This document shows positions 1 through 10,638 of a stretch of DNA of 64,000 nucleotides, one piece after another (within the stretch, counting starts at the first letter, position 1; each line of letters opens with the position of its first letter). The stretch is from contig NZ_DS999411.1 of assembly GCF_000158175.1 (NCBI RefSeq), positions 2,122,868 to 2,186,867 on the forward strand, read 5' to 3'. Below the pieces are notes generated by a model. The model did not search any database and was not told the origin of the DNA. It saw nothing but the letters and a program-made list of their open reading frames with translations. This stretch comes from Luminiphilus syltensis NOR5-1B. Its GTDB lineage: Bacteria > Pseudomonadota > Gammaproteobacteria > Pseudomonadales > Halieaceae. A program made the translations under genes and the position numbers.

Positions 1-835
1 CTTCGTGGCGGTTTGGGCTGATCGAATCGTGCCCAACAGGAATGCCCCGGGTACTGGCAATGACATCGGTAACCTTATTGCCGGGCAAAATACCGCCCTT
101 GCCAGGTTTTGCCCCCTGGGAAAGCTTGATCTCGAACATGCGCACCTGTTCGATCGCGGCGATTTCTTTCAGCTTTTCATCGGATAAGGCGCCGTTCTCA
201 TCCCGGACGCCATACTTGGCTGTGCCAATTTGAAAGACAATGTCACAGCCACCTTTCAGGTGATAGGGGGAAATTGCCCCCTCGCCGGTGTTCAGATAGA
301 TACCGGCCTTCTTGGCGCCATGGGACAGGGCCGTGATAGCAGGCGCAGAAAGGGCACCAAAGCTCATCGCTGATATATTGAAAAACGAGTAAGTCTGGTA
401 GGGCTGCCCCACGTATTGGCCACCAAAAACGATGGGTGTTCGTTCCTGCTCAAGGGCTTCACTTTCCAGTAGGGGGAAGGCACCGTTTAAAAAAAGAAAA
501 TCACCGGGACGGTTTATGGGCATGGTCGAGCCAAATGCCAGCGTCGAATCAATATTTTTGGCGGAGCGGGCGACCCAGGATCGCTGCGCCCGATTAAAAG
601 GCAACTCCTCGCGATCCATCGCAAAAAAGTACTGGCGGAAGAAAACGCCGATATGCTCGAAGAAATAACGCAGACGGCCAATAACGGGGTAATTTCTGCG
701 AATCGCCTGCTCGGTCTGGGTGACATCAACCACGTAAATAACGGCGAGCACGACGCCGCCACCAACGAGCAACAGGGCGAGAAACACCAGTGCGATATCG
801 CTCACCCAGATCAGAAAATCGTGCACCGTCCCCAT
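1..835 (-). CDS. FMN-binding glutamate synthase family protein (N-terminal part; gene runs off the left edge)
   Basis: About 278 codons are visible, read right to left from ATG at 835 with a GAAGGG ribosome site just upstream; the 3' end lies outside the window. Residues about 9-38 form one membrane helix. After a basic linker comes the start of the glutamate-synthase-like FMN barrel, with recognisable stretches such as NISAMSFGALSAPAI, LNTGEGAISPYHL and GAKPGKGGILPGNKV. The stand-alone family resembles the GltB catalytic FMN domain without the amidotransferase domain; its true substrate is generally unknown. Membrane anchoring is seen here; glutamate synthase activity is only a family guess. 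Confidence 0.85.
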   Translation of the reverse strand, partial: MGTVHDFLIWVSDIALVFLALLLVGGGVVLAVIYVVDVTQTEQAIRRNYPVIGRLRYFFEHIGVFFRQYFFAMDREELPFNRAQRSWVARSAKNIDSTLAFGSTMPINRPGDFLFLNGAFPLLESEALEQERTPIVFGGQYVGQPYQTYSFFNISAMSFGALSAPAITALSHGAKKAGIYLNTGEGAISPYHLKGGCDIVFQIGTAKYGVRDENGALSDEKLKEIAAIEQVRMFEIKLSQGAKPGKGGILPGNKVTDVIASTRGIPVGHDSISPNRHE

Positions 836-1179
836 AGACCCTTCGTCCTCTGACGCCCGGCTCGTTTGCCTGCTTTCCCTAAATACAATACACCATAGAG
901 CGGTGGAAGAGTGCTGTGGCAGGCGACGAATTCGGGCAGTTTTAACACCTCGGGCTACTTAGTTTAACGACACCAGAAGGACCAGCCCCTCAATGCATAC
1001 CAGCGCGTTTTATCCAATATGGGGCGTTGGCCAGTGCATGCTCATTAGTCATTCACCAATTGGTGTAGAGTCCGGGCGCGCCTGAAGCGTTAGTCGGCCC
1101 TGGTTGGTAAGACCGCTCTATAGCGTTACGACCGGTGGCTTGAGGTCGGGCAATGAGTTGATTGCTGGCTAAAACGTTG
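836..1179. other. Intergenic stretch, no gene seen
   Basis: This 344-base region lies between the glutamate-synthase-like gene and tRNA-Leu. I see no credible coding frame. It holds a perfect 12-base palindrome (CACCAATTGGTG, 1054-1065) that could be an operator; nothing else stands out. Confidence 0.6.
1054..1065. repeat. 12-bp perfect palindrome
   Basis: CACCAATTGGTG is a perfect inverted repeat inside an otherwise featureless intergenic region, upstream of the glutamate-synthase-like gene (minus strand) and downstream of tRNA-Leu. A role as a protein-binding site is inference only. Confidence 0.35.
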
Positions 1180-1266
1180 TGGTACCGAAGGCCGGACTTG
1201 AACCGGCAAGGCATTGCTGCCGGGGGATTTTGAATCCCCTGTGTCTACCAATTCCACCACTCCGGC
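1180..1266 (-). tRNA. tRNA-Leu (anticodon CAA, decodes UUG)
   Basis: Read on the minus strand, the sequence folds as a class II tRNA with a long variable arm. The anticodon stem GGGGA/TCCCC encloses the loop TTCAAAA, giving anticodon CAA. The T arm is GCCGG-TTCAAGT-CCGGC, the discriminator is A73, and CCA is encoded. The acceptor stem pairs GCCGGAG with CTTCGGT, leaving wobble pairs G1.U72 and G5.U68; a G.U first pair is unusual. Length is 87 with CCA. Confidence 0.95.
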
Positions 1267-1286
1267 ACAAATCTGCAGCGGGCGGG

Positions 1287-1314
1287 AGTATACCAATATT
1301 GAGCGCGCCGGCAA
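1287..1314 (-). promoter_or_regulatory. Sigma70-type promoter of tRNA-Leu
   Basis: On the minus strand, TTGCCG and TATACT are separated by 16 bases, ending about 20 bases before the tRNA. The G/C-rich segment between the -10 box and the tRNA resembles the discriminator of stringently controlled stable RNA promoters. Confidence 0.6.
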
Positions 1315-1417
1315 TTGTTAGTGCACTGAAAAAAGGTTGTGGGTATACTACGTCGCGACTCACACGCGCCGGGATTGGCCCGACGCGACGCTCTGAGTAT
1401 CTCAAGGGAGAAAAGAC

Positions 1418-1669
1418 ATGGCGATGAAGCTGATCAAGAAGACGGCCGATTACAAGGTTTTCAAGCGCGGCGATGAGCGATACGCGGTTCAGGACGCGGC
1501 CGGAAAGCCCGTTAACGGCGAGGAGAAGGTCAAAATTCTGCTCTCGGAGGAGCTGATCAAGGTCTCTCTGCCGGGCGAGTCCGTGGCTGAAGAGGCTGAA
1601 GCCGAGGAGCCCGCGGAAGAAGTGGCGCCCGAGGAAGAAGCGGCGCCCGAGGAAGCTGCCCAGGCCTGA
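1418..1669 (+). CDS. Small acidic-tailed conserved protein of unknown function
   Basis: An 83-residue protein with two parts. Residues about 1-50 form a compact basic/mixed segment (MAMKLIKKTADYKVFKRGDE ...), and the last 30 residues are almost only Glu, Ala, Pro and Val, with the repeat-like PEEEAAPEEAA. GGGAG lies at a good distance from the ATG, and a clear terminator follows at once, so it is its own transcription unit. I recall similar small proteins in marine gammaproteobacteria but know no function. There is no signal peptide or membrane helix. Confidence 0.75.
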   Translation: MAMKLIKKTADYKVFKRGDERYAVQDAAGKPVNGEEKVKILLSEELIKVSLPGESVAEEAEAEEPAEEVAPEEEAAPEEAAQA

Positions 1670-1691
1670 TGCGCCCTTGAGCAGCATCGTG

Positions 1692-1719
1692 AAGCCGGCG
1701 ATTGTGCCGGCTTTTTTTT
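1692..1719 (+). terminator. Rho-independent terminator after the small acidic protein gene
   Basis: The stem GCCGGC / GCCGGC (with flanking AA/TT pairs) has a 6-base loop and is followed by eight T. It separates the small protein gene from queA. Confidence 0.9.
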
Positions 1720-1749
1720 AGCTTCCATTCAGGCTGAGGCCGTCCGCCG

Positions 1750-3922
<2,173 letters not shown>

Positions 3923-3945
3923 GGCGACCCAGGGGAGGCCAGCAA

Positions 3946-4473
3946 GTGAAATATGCATTGGGTAACAAGCGGGTGGTGTGTGAGGGCAGTGGTCATTTCA
4001 TTGCCCCGAATGCCGCAGTCATTGGGGATGTGTGCCTGAAGCCACAGTCGAGTGTTTGGTTTTCTGCTGTGATACGGGGCGACGATGAATACATCGAAAT
4101 TGGCGAGGGCTCCAATATTCAGGACGGTGCCGTGGTTCATGCTGATGCCGGCCAGCCCTGTATCGTCGGTGACAATGTCGTGGTCGGCCACAACGCCATG
4201 CTACACGGTTGTGATATCGGCGCCGGTAGCCTGATCGGTATCAATGCCGTTGTGCTCGATGGCGCCAGGCTCGGCAGGGGTTGTCTCATCGCCGCCAATG
4301 CGCTGGTCACCTCGGGTACCGAAATTCCGGATGGATCGATGGTGATGGGTTCCCCCGCGAAGGTCACCCGGTCGCTCAGCGAAAAGCAGCAGGCCATGCT
4401 GCTTGAAGGCGCAAAGCACTACGTGATTAATGCGGCTGCATTCTCTGAAACGCTGGAGGAGATGGATGACTGA
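3946..4473 (+). CDS. Gamma-class carbonic anhydrase family protein (YrdA-like)
   Basis: 175 residues, GTG start at 3946 with AGGGGAGG seven bases upstream. The sequence is a left-handed beta-helix of hexapeptide repeats (IGDV, VVGDN, IGAGS, GRGCL). The three family zinc ligands are present: His in AVVHAD and two in [10 protein letters not shown]. Bacterial YrdA/PaaY-type members often show weak or no carbonic anhydrase activity, so the reaction is uncertain. Its stop overlaps the next gene. Confidence 0.9.
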   Translation: MKYALGNKRVVCEGSGHFIAPNAAVIGDVCLKPQSSVWFSAVIRGDDEYIEIGEGSNIQDGAVVHADAGQPCIVGDNVVVGHNAMLHGCDIGAGSLIGINAVVLDGARLGRGCLIAANALVTSGTEIPDGSMVMGSPAKVTRSLSEKQQAMLLEGAKHYVINAAAFSETLEEMDD

Positions 4474-4654
4474 GTCAGTACAATCGCCGTGTATCTCGGT
4501 ATGTCTGCTCAACGAAGACGATGTGTGCACCGGTTGTTATCGAACCAGTGATGAAATCGTGGACTGGTTCATGGCGGACGACACCCGGAAGCATGAAATA
4601 ATAAAAGCCTGCGCCGAGCGGCGTGACCTCGCCAATCCTATCAAGCTGCTGTAG
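4466..4654 (+). CDS. DUF1289 family protein
   Basis: 62 residues from ATG at 4466 with GGAGGA at 4455-4460; it starts inside the end of the carbonic anhydrase gene. The DUF1289 signature is complete: PCISVC ... CTGCYR followed by EIVDWF. The four Cys suggest a small metal or redox site. No function is established. Its last 14 bases overlap the end of the convergent transporter gene. Confidence 0.85.
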   Translation: MTESVQSPCISVCLLNEDDVCTGCYRTSDEIVDWFMADDTRKHEIIKACAERRDLANPIKLL

Positions 4655-5930
4655 GCCGCACTGAGCGGATATCCTCGTCATTGGGGGTGATGCGCAGCCT
4701 TGAAATCAGGTTGCCATCGATGGCCACTACCTCGATGACATAACCGGGTATTTGTACCGCCACCGGGCCACAGGGAAATGTTTCGAGGGCTTCAAGCGCC
4801 AGTCCGCTCAGGGTTTTGGGTCCATCCGTCGGTAGGTCCCACTCCTGTTGTCGATTCAGTTCGCGGATACTGATAGTCCCGGTGCACACCGTGCCGCCGC
4901 CCTTGAGGGCGATGACCTCCTCCTGCTCTTCGATCAGGTTGGAGGTGAACTCGCCCACGATTTCTTCGAGAATATCTTCCAGGGTGGCCAGTCCCATGAC
5001 GTCACCATACTCGTCAACCACGATTCCCAGGCGCAGCTTCTTCTGTTGAAACTGGAGCAATTGCGTGTGCAGTGGAGTGTTTTCCGGAATGAAATAAGGG
5101 GCCTGAATTTCCACCATTAGCGCGTCGCGATTCAGCCCGTCGCCGTCGAGGACCCGGCTGAGCTTGCGCAGGTGTAGCACGCCCTTGATGTCATTAATGT
5201 CTTCATTCCAGACCGGGACCAGGGTATGGGTGCTGTGCTGCAGTTGATCGAGGATGGTGGCATCGTCATCATTGAGGTCGATGCCAAAGACTTCATTGCG
5301 CGGCACCATAATATCGTCGACCGTTACCTCCTCAAGGTCGAGAATATTGACGAGCATGCGTTGGTGACGCCTCGGTATCATTGATCCAGATTCGGTCACA
5401 ATCGTGCGCAGTTCCTCTTGTGACAGCGCCTCGCTGTCGGTTGCGTCGGGCTTGAAGCCCATTAACCGAAGAATTCCATTGGTGATGCTATTGATTGCAG
5501 CGACGAGGGGAAGGAATAGTTGCAGCAGTGGAAGCAGTACCAAACTGAAGGGGAAGGCGACGCGCTCAGGGTGAAGCGCTGCGATGGTCTTGGGCGTAAT
5601 TTCAGCAAAGATCAATATGACGATCGTGAGCAAGACGGTCGCAATGGCAATCCCGGCGTCGCCATATAGGCGTATGGCGATAACGGTTGCGATGGCGGAC
5701 GCCATGATATTGACAAGATTGTTTCCGATGAGGATCAGCCCGATCAGTCGGTCCGGTCGATCAAGCAACTTGCTGGCGCGACGTGCACCACGGTGTCCCT
5801 GACCACGCAAATGCTTCAGCCGATAGCGATTCAAGGCCATCATGCTGGTTTCCGAGCTGGAGAAGAAGCCCGACATTAGAATCAGGACCGCGAGCGCGGC
5901 GAACAGAAGTCCGATGGGGGTGTCGTTCAA
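4641..5930 (-). CDS. CNNM/CorB (HlyC/CorC) family membrane protein
   Basis: 429 residues with the usual three modules: an N-terminal DUF21 domain of about four membrane helices (to about residue 180), a CBS pair (about 200-325; MVPRNEVFGID, LEDILEEIVGEF) and a C-terminal CorC_HlyC domain. The TTG start at 5930 is forced because an in-frame TAG lies three codons upstream, and the N terminus aligns with relatives (GLLFAALAVLILMSGFFSSSE). Members are linked to Mg2+/Co2+ transport or resistance. Confidence 0.92.
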   Translation of the reverse strand: MNDTPIGLLFAALAVLILMSGFFSSSETSMMALNRYRLKHLRGQGHRGARRASKLLDRPDRLIGLILIGNNLVNIMASAIATVIAIRLYGDAGIAIATVLLTIVILIFAEITPKTIAALHPERVAFPFSLVLLPLLQLFLPLVAAINSITNGILRLMGFKPDATDSEALSQEELRTIVTESGSMIPRRHQRMLVNILDLEEVTVDDIMVPRNEVFGIDLNDDDATILDQLQHSTHTLVPVWNEDINDIKGVLHLRKLSRVLDGDGLNRDALMVEIQAPYFIPENTPLHTQLLQFQQKKLRLGIVVDEYGDVMGLATLEDILEEIVGEFTSNLIEEQEEVIALKGGGTVCTGTISIRELNRQQEWDLPTDGPKTLSGLALEALETFPCGPVAVQIPGYVIEVVAIDGNLISRLRITPNDEDIRSVRPTAA

Positions 5931-6006
5931 GAGTGGCTATAGCCTGCTTTGGAGGATCCACCGATGGTGGAGAAAAACGCCCGTGGATACAAGTCGATAT
6001 GTTCTG

Positions 6007-6825
6007 TCAGGCGGCGCCCAGAAGTAGCTCGGAAACCAGCTTCGAGCCAAAAAATCCCAGCGCCAGTAGGCCAAACGCCAGCAGCACCAGGTTTATCGCG
6101 GTATTGATCCGCCAGCCCTGGCGCACGTGCACGGCGACAGTCACCAGAAGAATCAGCCAACCGATGGTGGTGAGTACCGTTTTGTGGACCAGCTTTTGCC
6201 CGAGCAGGTCATCGACGAAAAACGCCCCCGACGCAATGGCGAGTGTCAGCAGAATAAAGCCCAGGGTAATCAGTTCGTAGAGCATCGACTCCATTCGCTG
6301 GAGCGGTGGCAGAATTCGAATTAGGTCTTTTGTTCGATGCTGACGCAATCGATTGGACTGGACCCTGACGATTACCGCCTGGACGGTGGCCAGTGAGATC
6401 ACGGCGTAGGCAATCAACGATAGCGATACATGTATCAAAACGCCGTGGCTGAGTCCGGCGAGAGGTGTCCCACTGGCCGGAGAAAACGTGCTCACCATGA
6501 CGGCCAACGCAGAAAATGGGAAGATGACAATGACCAGCATGTGTAGTGGCCGGAACAGCAATATGATCAGATTGACCAATGACATCGTGACGAAGGCCAA
6601 TGACGCGACCTGATAAAACCCAAAGGTGACGGTTCCCGCCTGGCCTGCGATTATCTCTACACCCAGGTGTATTGTGAGTGCCAAAAGTCCGAGCACCACG
6701 ACGCCCTGGTTGGGTTTGTCCGAGGCGCGCTCCACTTGCAGCAATTGTCGAGCGCCGGCGGCGAGGTAAAGCACCGCCGCCAGAATGGCTAGGGCCGAAA
6801 TCAGCAGGCTGTTGGCGTCGTTCAC
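6007..6825 (-). CDS. ypjD: YpjD-like integral membrane protein (cytochrome c assembly/CcsA-like fold)
   Basis: 272 residues with about eight membrane helices and the CcsA/HemX-like C-terminal region (LSLIAYAVISLATVQAVIV ... TTIGWLILLVTVAVHV). GTG start at 6825. Divergent from ffh, the same arrangement found in many gammaproteobacteria. Despite the cytochrome c assembly domain name, YpjD itself is not shown to handle haem. Confidence 0.88.
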   Translation of the reverse strand: MNDANSLLISALAILAAVLYLAAGARQLLQVERASDKPNQGVVVLGLLALTIHLGVEIIAGQAGTVTFGFYQVASLAFVTMSLVNLIILLFRPLHMLVIVIFPFSALAVMVSTFSPASGTPLAGLSHGVLIHVSLSLIAYAVISLATVQAVIVRVQSNRLRQHRTKDLIRILPPLQRMESMLYELITLGFILLTLAIASGAFFVDDLLGQKLVHKTVLTTIGWLILLVTVAVHVRQGWRINTAINLVLLAFGLLALGFFGSKLVSELLLGAA

Positions 6826-6842
6826 TTAGCGGTATCCGGTCA

Positions 6843-6871
6843 TTGGGTCAAAAGTCTGAGCATCGTATACT
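6843..6871 (+). promoter_or_regulatory. Probable sigma70 promoter of ffh
   Basis: TTGGGT and TATACT with exactly 17 bases between, about 50 bases before the ffh start and in the divergent ypjD/ffh gap. Confidence 0.6.
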
Positions 6872-6920
6872 ACGCGCTCACGACCACTTTGTGATCACTT
6901 CTCTGACAGGTAGAGGTTTC

Positions 6921-8309
6921 ATGTTTGAAGGATTGAGTCAGCGGCTTTCTGCCAGCTTGAAGGCGATGGCGGGAAAATCGCGCCTTACGGAAGATAATAT
7001 CCGGGATACGCTCCGGGAAGTGCGTATGGCACTGCTTGAGGCAGACGTCGCGCTATCGGTGGTGAAAGAATTTACCGAAGCGGTGAAGCAGCGAGCCGTC
7101 GGGGCTGAAGTTGCGCAGAGCCTGACGCCGGGGCAGGCGTTCCTGAAAGTGGTGCAGAGCGAGCTTGAGGCGACCATGGGGTCAACCAATGAGAGCCTCA
7201 ATCTCAATACCCAGCCTCCGGCTGTGGTCATGGTGGCCGGGCTCCAGGGTGCGGGTAAGACCACCTCGGTCGCCAAGCTGGCCCGGCATCTCATTGAGCG
7301 CGAAAAGAAAAAAGTGACGGTGGTCAGTGCTGACGTGTATCGACCCGCCGCGATAAAACAGCTCGAAACCCTGGCGAACGAGGTCGGCGCCCGATTTGAG
7401 CCGTCCGAGGAGCACGAGCAACCGGTGGCGATCGTTCAGCGCGCGCTGGCGCAGGCGAAAATCCAGTTCAGCGACGTACTTCTCGTGGACACGGCGGGCC
7501 GTCTGGCCATCGACGAAGCCATGATGAGCGAGATCAAGGCGTTGCATAGTGCGATTAATCCCATCGAAACCTTATTTGTGGTCGATGCCATGACCGGGCA
7601 GGACGCCGCCAATACCGCAAACGCCTTCGGCGCCGCATTGCCGCTGACCGGGGTCATCCTGACCAAGGTGGACGCGGATACTCGAGGCGGAGCGGCGCTT
7701 TCAGTGCGTGCGATTACCGGAAAGCCTATTAAATTTCTGGGTGTCGGCGAGAAGACGGAAGCGCTGGACCCCTTCCACCCGGACCGACTCGCATCGCGGA
7801 TTCTCGGTATGGGAGACATGCTCTCCCTGATCGAGGAAGCGGAGCGCACGGTTGACAAGAAGAAAGCGCAGCGGCTGGCGAACAAGGTGCAAAAAGGGGG
7901 TCGTTTTGACCTCGAGGATTTCCGCGACCAGCTTCATCAGATGCGCAATATGGGTGGCATCGGCAGCATGCTGGACAAAATGCCGGGTATGGGTGGTATG
8001 GCCCAGATGGCCGAGCAGAAGCTCGATACCAAGCAGTTCGACCGTATGGAAGCCATGATCAACTCCATGACGCCGGTAGAGCGCCGCAAGCCGGACCTCA
8101 TCGTCGGTTCCCGCAAACGTCGGATCACCAACGGATCGGGAACCCAGGTTCAGGACCTCAACCGCTTGCTCAAGCAGCACAAGCAAATGCAGAAGATGAT
8201 GAAAAAGATGAAGGGCGGCGGGATGAAGAAGATGATGCGCGGCCTGGGGGGGATGATGCCGCCGGGGGGCGGTGGGCTTCCTCCGGGTGGATTTCCCCCG
8301 AAAATGTAA
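6921..8309 (+). CDS. ffh: Signal recognition particle protein Ffh
   Basis: 462 residues from ATG at 6921 with AGGTAGAGG upstream; upstream in-frame codons are non-homologous. It binds 4.5S RNA and signal sequences and docks with FtsY for co-translational membrane targeting. An N domain is followed by the GTPase G domain (GLQGAGKTTSVAKLA, DTAGR, TKVD) and then the Met-rich M domain ending in a Met/Gly/Pro-rich tail. Confidence 0.97.
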   Translation: MFEGLSQRLSASLKAMAGKSRLTEDNIRDTLREVRMALLEADVALSVVKEFTEAVKQRAVGAEVAQSLTPGQAFLKVVQSELEATMGSTNESLNLNTQPPAVVMVAGLQGAGKTTSVAKLARHLIEREKKKVTVVSADVYRPAAIKQLETLANEVGARFEPSEEHEQPVAIVQRALAQAKIQFSDVLLVDTAGRLAIDEAMMSEIKALHSAINPIETLFVVDAMTGQDAANTANAFGAALPLTGVILTKVDADTRGGAALSVRAITGKPIKFLGVGEKTEALDPFHPDRLASRILGMGDMLSLIEEAERTVDKKKAQRLANKVQKGGRFDLEDFRDQLHQMRNMGGIGSMLDKMPGMGGMAQMAEQKLDTKQFDRMEAMINSMTPVERRKPDLIVGSRKRRITNGSGTQVQDLNRLLKQHKQMQKMMKKMKGGGMKKMMRGLGGMMPPGGGGLPPGGFPPKM

Positions 8310-8375
8310 CGGTTTTGCCACCTTTTCATAGCCGCATCTTTGCTGTACCATCCGCCCCCTTGCAATTCCGGCTGG

Positions 8376-8389
8376 TGGGCAGCTGCCCA
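8376..8389. repeat. 14-bp perfect palindrome in the rpsP leader
   Basis: TGGGCAGCTGCCCA lies 36 bases before the rpsP start. It could form a leader hairpin or be a protein site; there is no T run, so it is not a classical terminator. Confidence 0.35.
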
Positions 8390-8424
8390 ACGATCGGACA
8401 AAAAATTACTGAGGAATCAATAAC

Positions 8425-8679
8425 ATGGTAGTTATTCGTCTATCACGAAGCGGCGCCAAGAAACGGCCTTTTTACCACGTTACCGTGTCTGACCGTCGGA
8501 AATCCCGCGATGGCCGCTTTATCGAGCGTGTGGGCTTTTTTAACCCCATTGCTCGTGGTCAGGAAGAGCGCCTTCGATTGGATCGCGAGGCCATCGAAAG
8601 CTGGGTAGCCAAGGGCGCGAAAGTGTCGCCGCGCGTACAGGCGTTGCTCAAAGAGCCCGAGGCCGTTGCTGCCGCTTGA
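8425..8679 (+). CDS. rpsP: 30S ribosomal protein S16
   Basis: 84 residues, typical S16 ([31 protein letters not shown]). GAGGAA precedes the ATG. First gene of rpsP-rimM-trmD-rplS. Confidence 0.98.
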   Translation: MVVIRLSRSGAKKRPFYHVTVSDRRKSRDGRFIERVGFFNPIARGQEERLRLDREAIESWVAKGAKVSPRVQALLKEPEAVAAA

Positions 8680-8702
8680 GGTAGCTCATCTGAGGTGGGC
8701 GT

Positions 8703-9254
8703 ATGCTAGATCGGCTCACCGTTGCCAGCATTGCTGGCGTTTATGGTATCAAGGGCTGGGTAAAACTTCGGCTCTTTGTTGAAGACCCGGACACCCTGGC
8801 GCAGCTTGAGCAGTTGGAAATTAGCCCCCCGGCGAAGGAGCCGGGCGGTCAGGGAACGTCGCGACCCGTCGTCATCGACAGCGTCCGCAAACAGGGTAGA
8901 GGCACGGTCGCTCACATCGTCGGGATCGACGATCGGGACAGTGCTGAGGCGCTTCGGCGTTATGAGATTACCGTCCCGCGGGAAGGATTACCCGATCCGG
9001 CGGACGGAGAATATTACTGGCATCAGTTGCAAGGTCTTGCGGTGTGGTGCCGCGAGGGTAGCGGTGACGCTGTTTGTGTTGGGCGCGTAGCCTATTTGCT
9101 GGAAACCGGTGCCAACGATGTGTTGGTTGTGGCGCCTACCGCGGGAAGTATTGACGATAGCGAGCGTCTGATACCGTTGCTGTTCGATGAGGTTGTAAAA
9201 GAGGTCGACCTTGAGCGCCGTGAAATTTGGGTCGACTGGTTTCTCGATGCGTAG
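8703..9254 (+). CDS. rimM: Ribosome maturation factor RimM
   Basis: 183 residues. N-terminal RimM barrel (VASIAGVYGIKGWVKLRLF) and C-terminal PRC-barrel (YYWHQLQGLAV ... LIPLLFDEVVKEVDLERREI). It helps 16S rRNA processing and 30S head assembly. GAGG lies upstream of the ATG. Confidence 0.96.
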   Translation: MLDRLTVASIAGVYGIKGWVKLRLFVEDPDTLAQLEQLEISPPAKEPGGQGTSRPVVIDSVRKQGRGTVAHIVGIDDRDSAEALRRYEITVPREGLPDPADGEYYWHQLQGLAVWCREGSGDAVCVGRVAYLLETGANDVLVVAPTAGSIDDSERLIPLLFDEVVKEVDLERREIWVDWFLDA

Positions 9255-9271
9255 ACCGGACGCTCGTTAAG

Positions 9272-10018
9272 ATGTTTCGCATGAGCGTTATCTCTGTTTT
9301 TCCAGAGATGTTTACGGCGCTGACGAACTGGGGAGTGGTTGGGCGGGCATTTGCTGACAAGCGCTGCGAGCTGACGGTGCACAATCCCCGACAGTTTGCG
9401 TTGGATCGCCACGCCACTATCGACGACCGACCTTATGGCGGCGGTCCTGGGATGGTGATGCAGGCGCCGGTGCTGGATGCGGCGCTGGAGCAGGCGAAGC
9501 ATTTGGTTGGCGAAGCAGCGCCGGTGGTGGCGTTGTCTCCCCAGGGAGAGGTGTTGAGTGATGCCCTCGCGAGGGAGTTAGCCGGCGGTCCGGGACTGGT
9601 GCTGGTGGCCGGTCGCTACGAAGGCATGGACGAGCGGTTTATAGAACGCTCGGTCGATCGGGAGGTGTCCATTGGCGACTTTGTCGTCAGTGGTGGCGAA
9701 CTTCCGGCAATGGTGTTAATGGACGCCGTTGTGCGGCTTCTGCCGGGTGTGTTGGGTCATGCGGACTCGGCGGCGGAAGATTCGTTTGCCGAGGGACTGC
9801 TGGATTTCCCGCATTATACCCGTCCAGAGATGTATGACGGGCATGCGGTGCCCGCAGTGCTGCTGAGCGGCGATCACCGTCGCATTGCACGGTGGCGACG
9901 TCTTCAGGCGCTGTTGCGGACGAGAGAGCGCCGTCCAGACCTGTTTGTGAGGCATTCTCACAGTGACGAGGATCTGGAAATCCTGAGACAATGGGACAGT
10001 GGCAACAGGGACTGGTAG
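9272..10018 (+). CDS. trmD: tRNA (guanine-37-N1)-methyltransferase
   Basis: 248 residues from ATG 9272; ATG 9281 is an equally possible start (MSVISVFPEMF matches the family N terminus) and neither has a strong ribosome site. SPOUT-class methyltransferase; knot residues are visible (LVAGRYEGMDERF, SIGDFVVSGGELPAMVLMD). It methylates G37 to prevent +1 slippage. Confidence 0.96.
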   Translation: MFRMSVISVFPEMFTALTNWGVVGRAFADKRCELTVHNPRQFALDRHATIDDRPYGGGPGMVMQAPVLDAALEQAKHLVGEAAPVVALSPQGEVLSDALARELAGGPGLVLVAGRYEGMDERFIERSVDREVSIGDFVVSGGELPAMVLMDAVVRLLPGVLGHADSAAEDSFAEGLLDFPHYTRPEMYDGHAVPAVLLSGDHRRIARWRRLQALLRTRERRPDLFVRHSHSDEDLEILRQWDSGNRDW

Positions 10019-10141
10019 GCGAAGGCGACCGGTCAGTGAATTGAGAATAGTAGGCAAGCCGACGCCGTAGGGTGAAAGCTGCAGGGTTAACCGCGACGCG
10101 AGTCGCCATTGCGTTGAAAGCGCAGGTTTATGGAGAGTGTC

Positions 10142-10492
10142 ATGAGCACCAACAAGATTATTTCTGAGATCAACGCCGAGCAGATGACAAAAGAGATCCC
10201 GGAGTTTGCCCCTGGCGATACTGTGGTTTGCCAGGTTCGCGTCAAGGAAGGCAACCGGGAGCGACTTCAGGCGTTTGAGGGCGTGTGCATTGGCAAACGA
10301 AACCGAGGCCTTAACTCGGCGTTTACGCTGCGTAAGATCTCTCACGGGGTGGGTGTTGAGCGAACCTTCCAGACCTACAGTCCCCTGTTGGAGGAAATCC
10401 AGGTCAAGCGTCGCGGCGATGTGCGTCAGGCCAAGCTCTACTATCTTCGCGAGCTCAGCGGTAAGGCCGCCCGCATCAAGGAAAAGCTGTAG
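10142..10492 (+). CDS. rplS: 50S ribosomal protein L19
   Basis: 116 residues from the second ATG (10142), which has GGAG seven bases upstream; the ATG at 10130 overlaps that ribosome site. Typical L19 ([35 protein letters not shown]). Last gene of the operon; a terminator follows. Confidence 0.97.
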   Translation: MSTNKIISEINAEQMTKEIPEFAPGDTVVCQVRVKEGNRERLQAFEGVCIGKRNRGLNSAFTLRKISHGVGVERTFQTYSPLLEEIQVKRRGDVRQAKLYYLRELSGKAARIKEKL

Positions 10493-10553
10493 CGCTGAAT
10501 CTGCCGGGAGGTGGTCGCGCCCGCCGGATACCTCTCCATGCGCTGTAATAGCG

Positions 10554-10586
10554 AAAACCGCCGTTGTCGATGCAATGGCGGTTTTT
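10554..10586 (+). terminator. Rho-independent terminator after rplS
   Basis: AAAACCGCC (10554-10562) pairs with GGCGGTTTT (10577-10585), ending in a run of five T. It closes the ribosomal protein operon. Confidence 0.88.
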
Positions 10587-10638
10587 GCATTTATAGCCGC
10601 GTCAGAGCGATGGTCTTTTCGGGCCGTGTTGAGTCCCC

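Noticed and set aside
7701..8390. 229-codon frame antisense to the end of ffh
   Set aside because: His/Leu-rich translation is the reverse of the Met-rich M domain; shadow of ffh.
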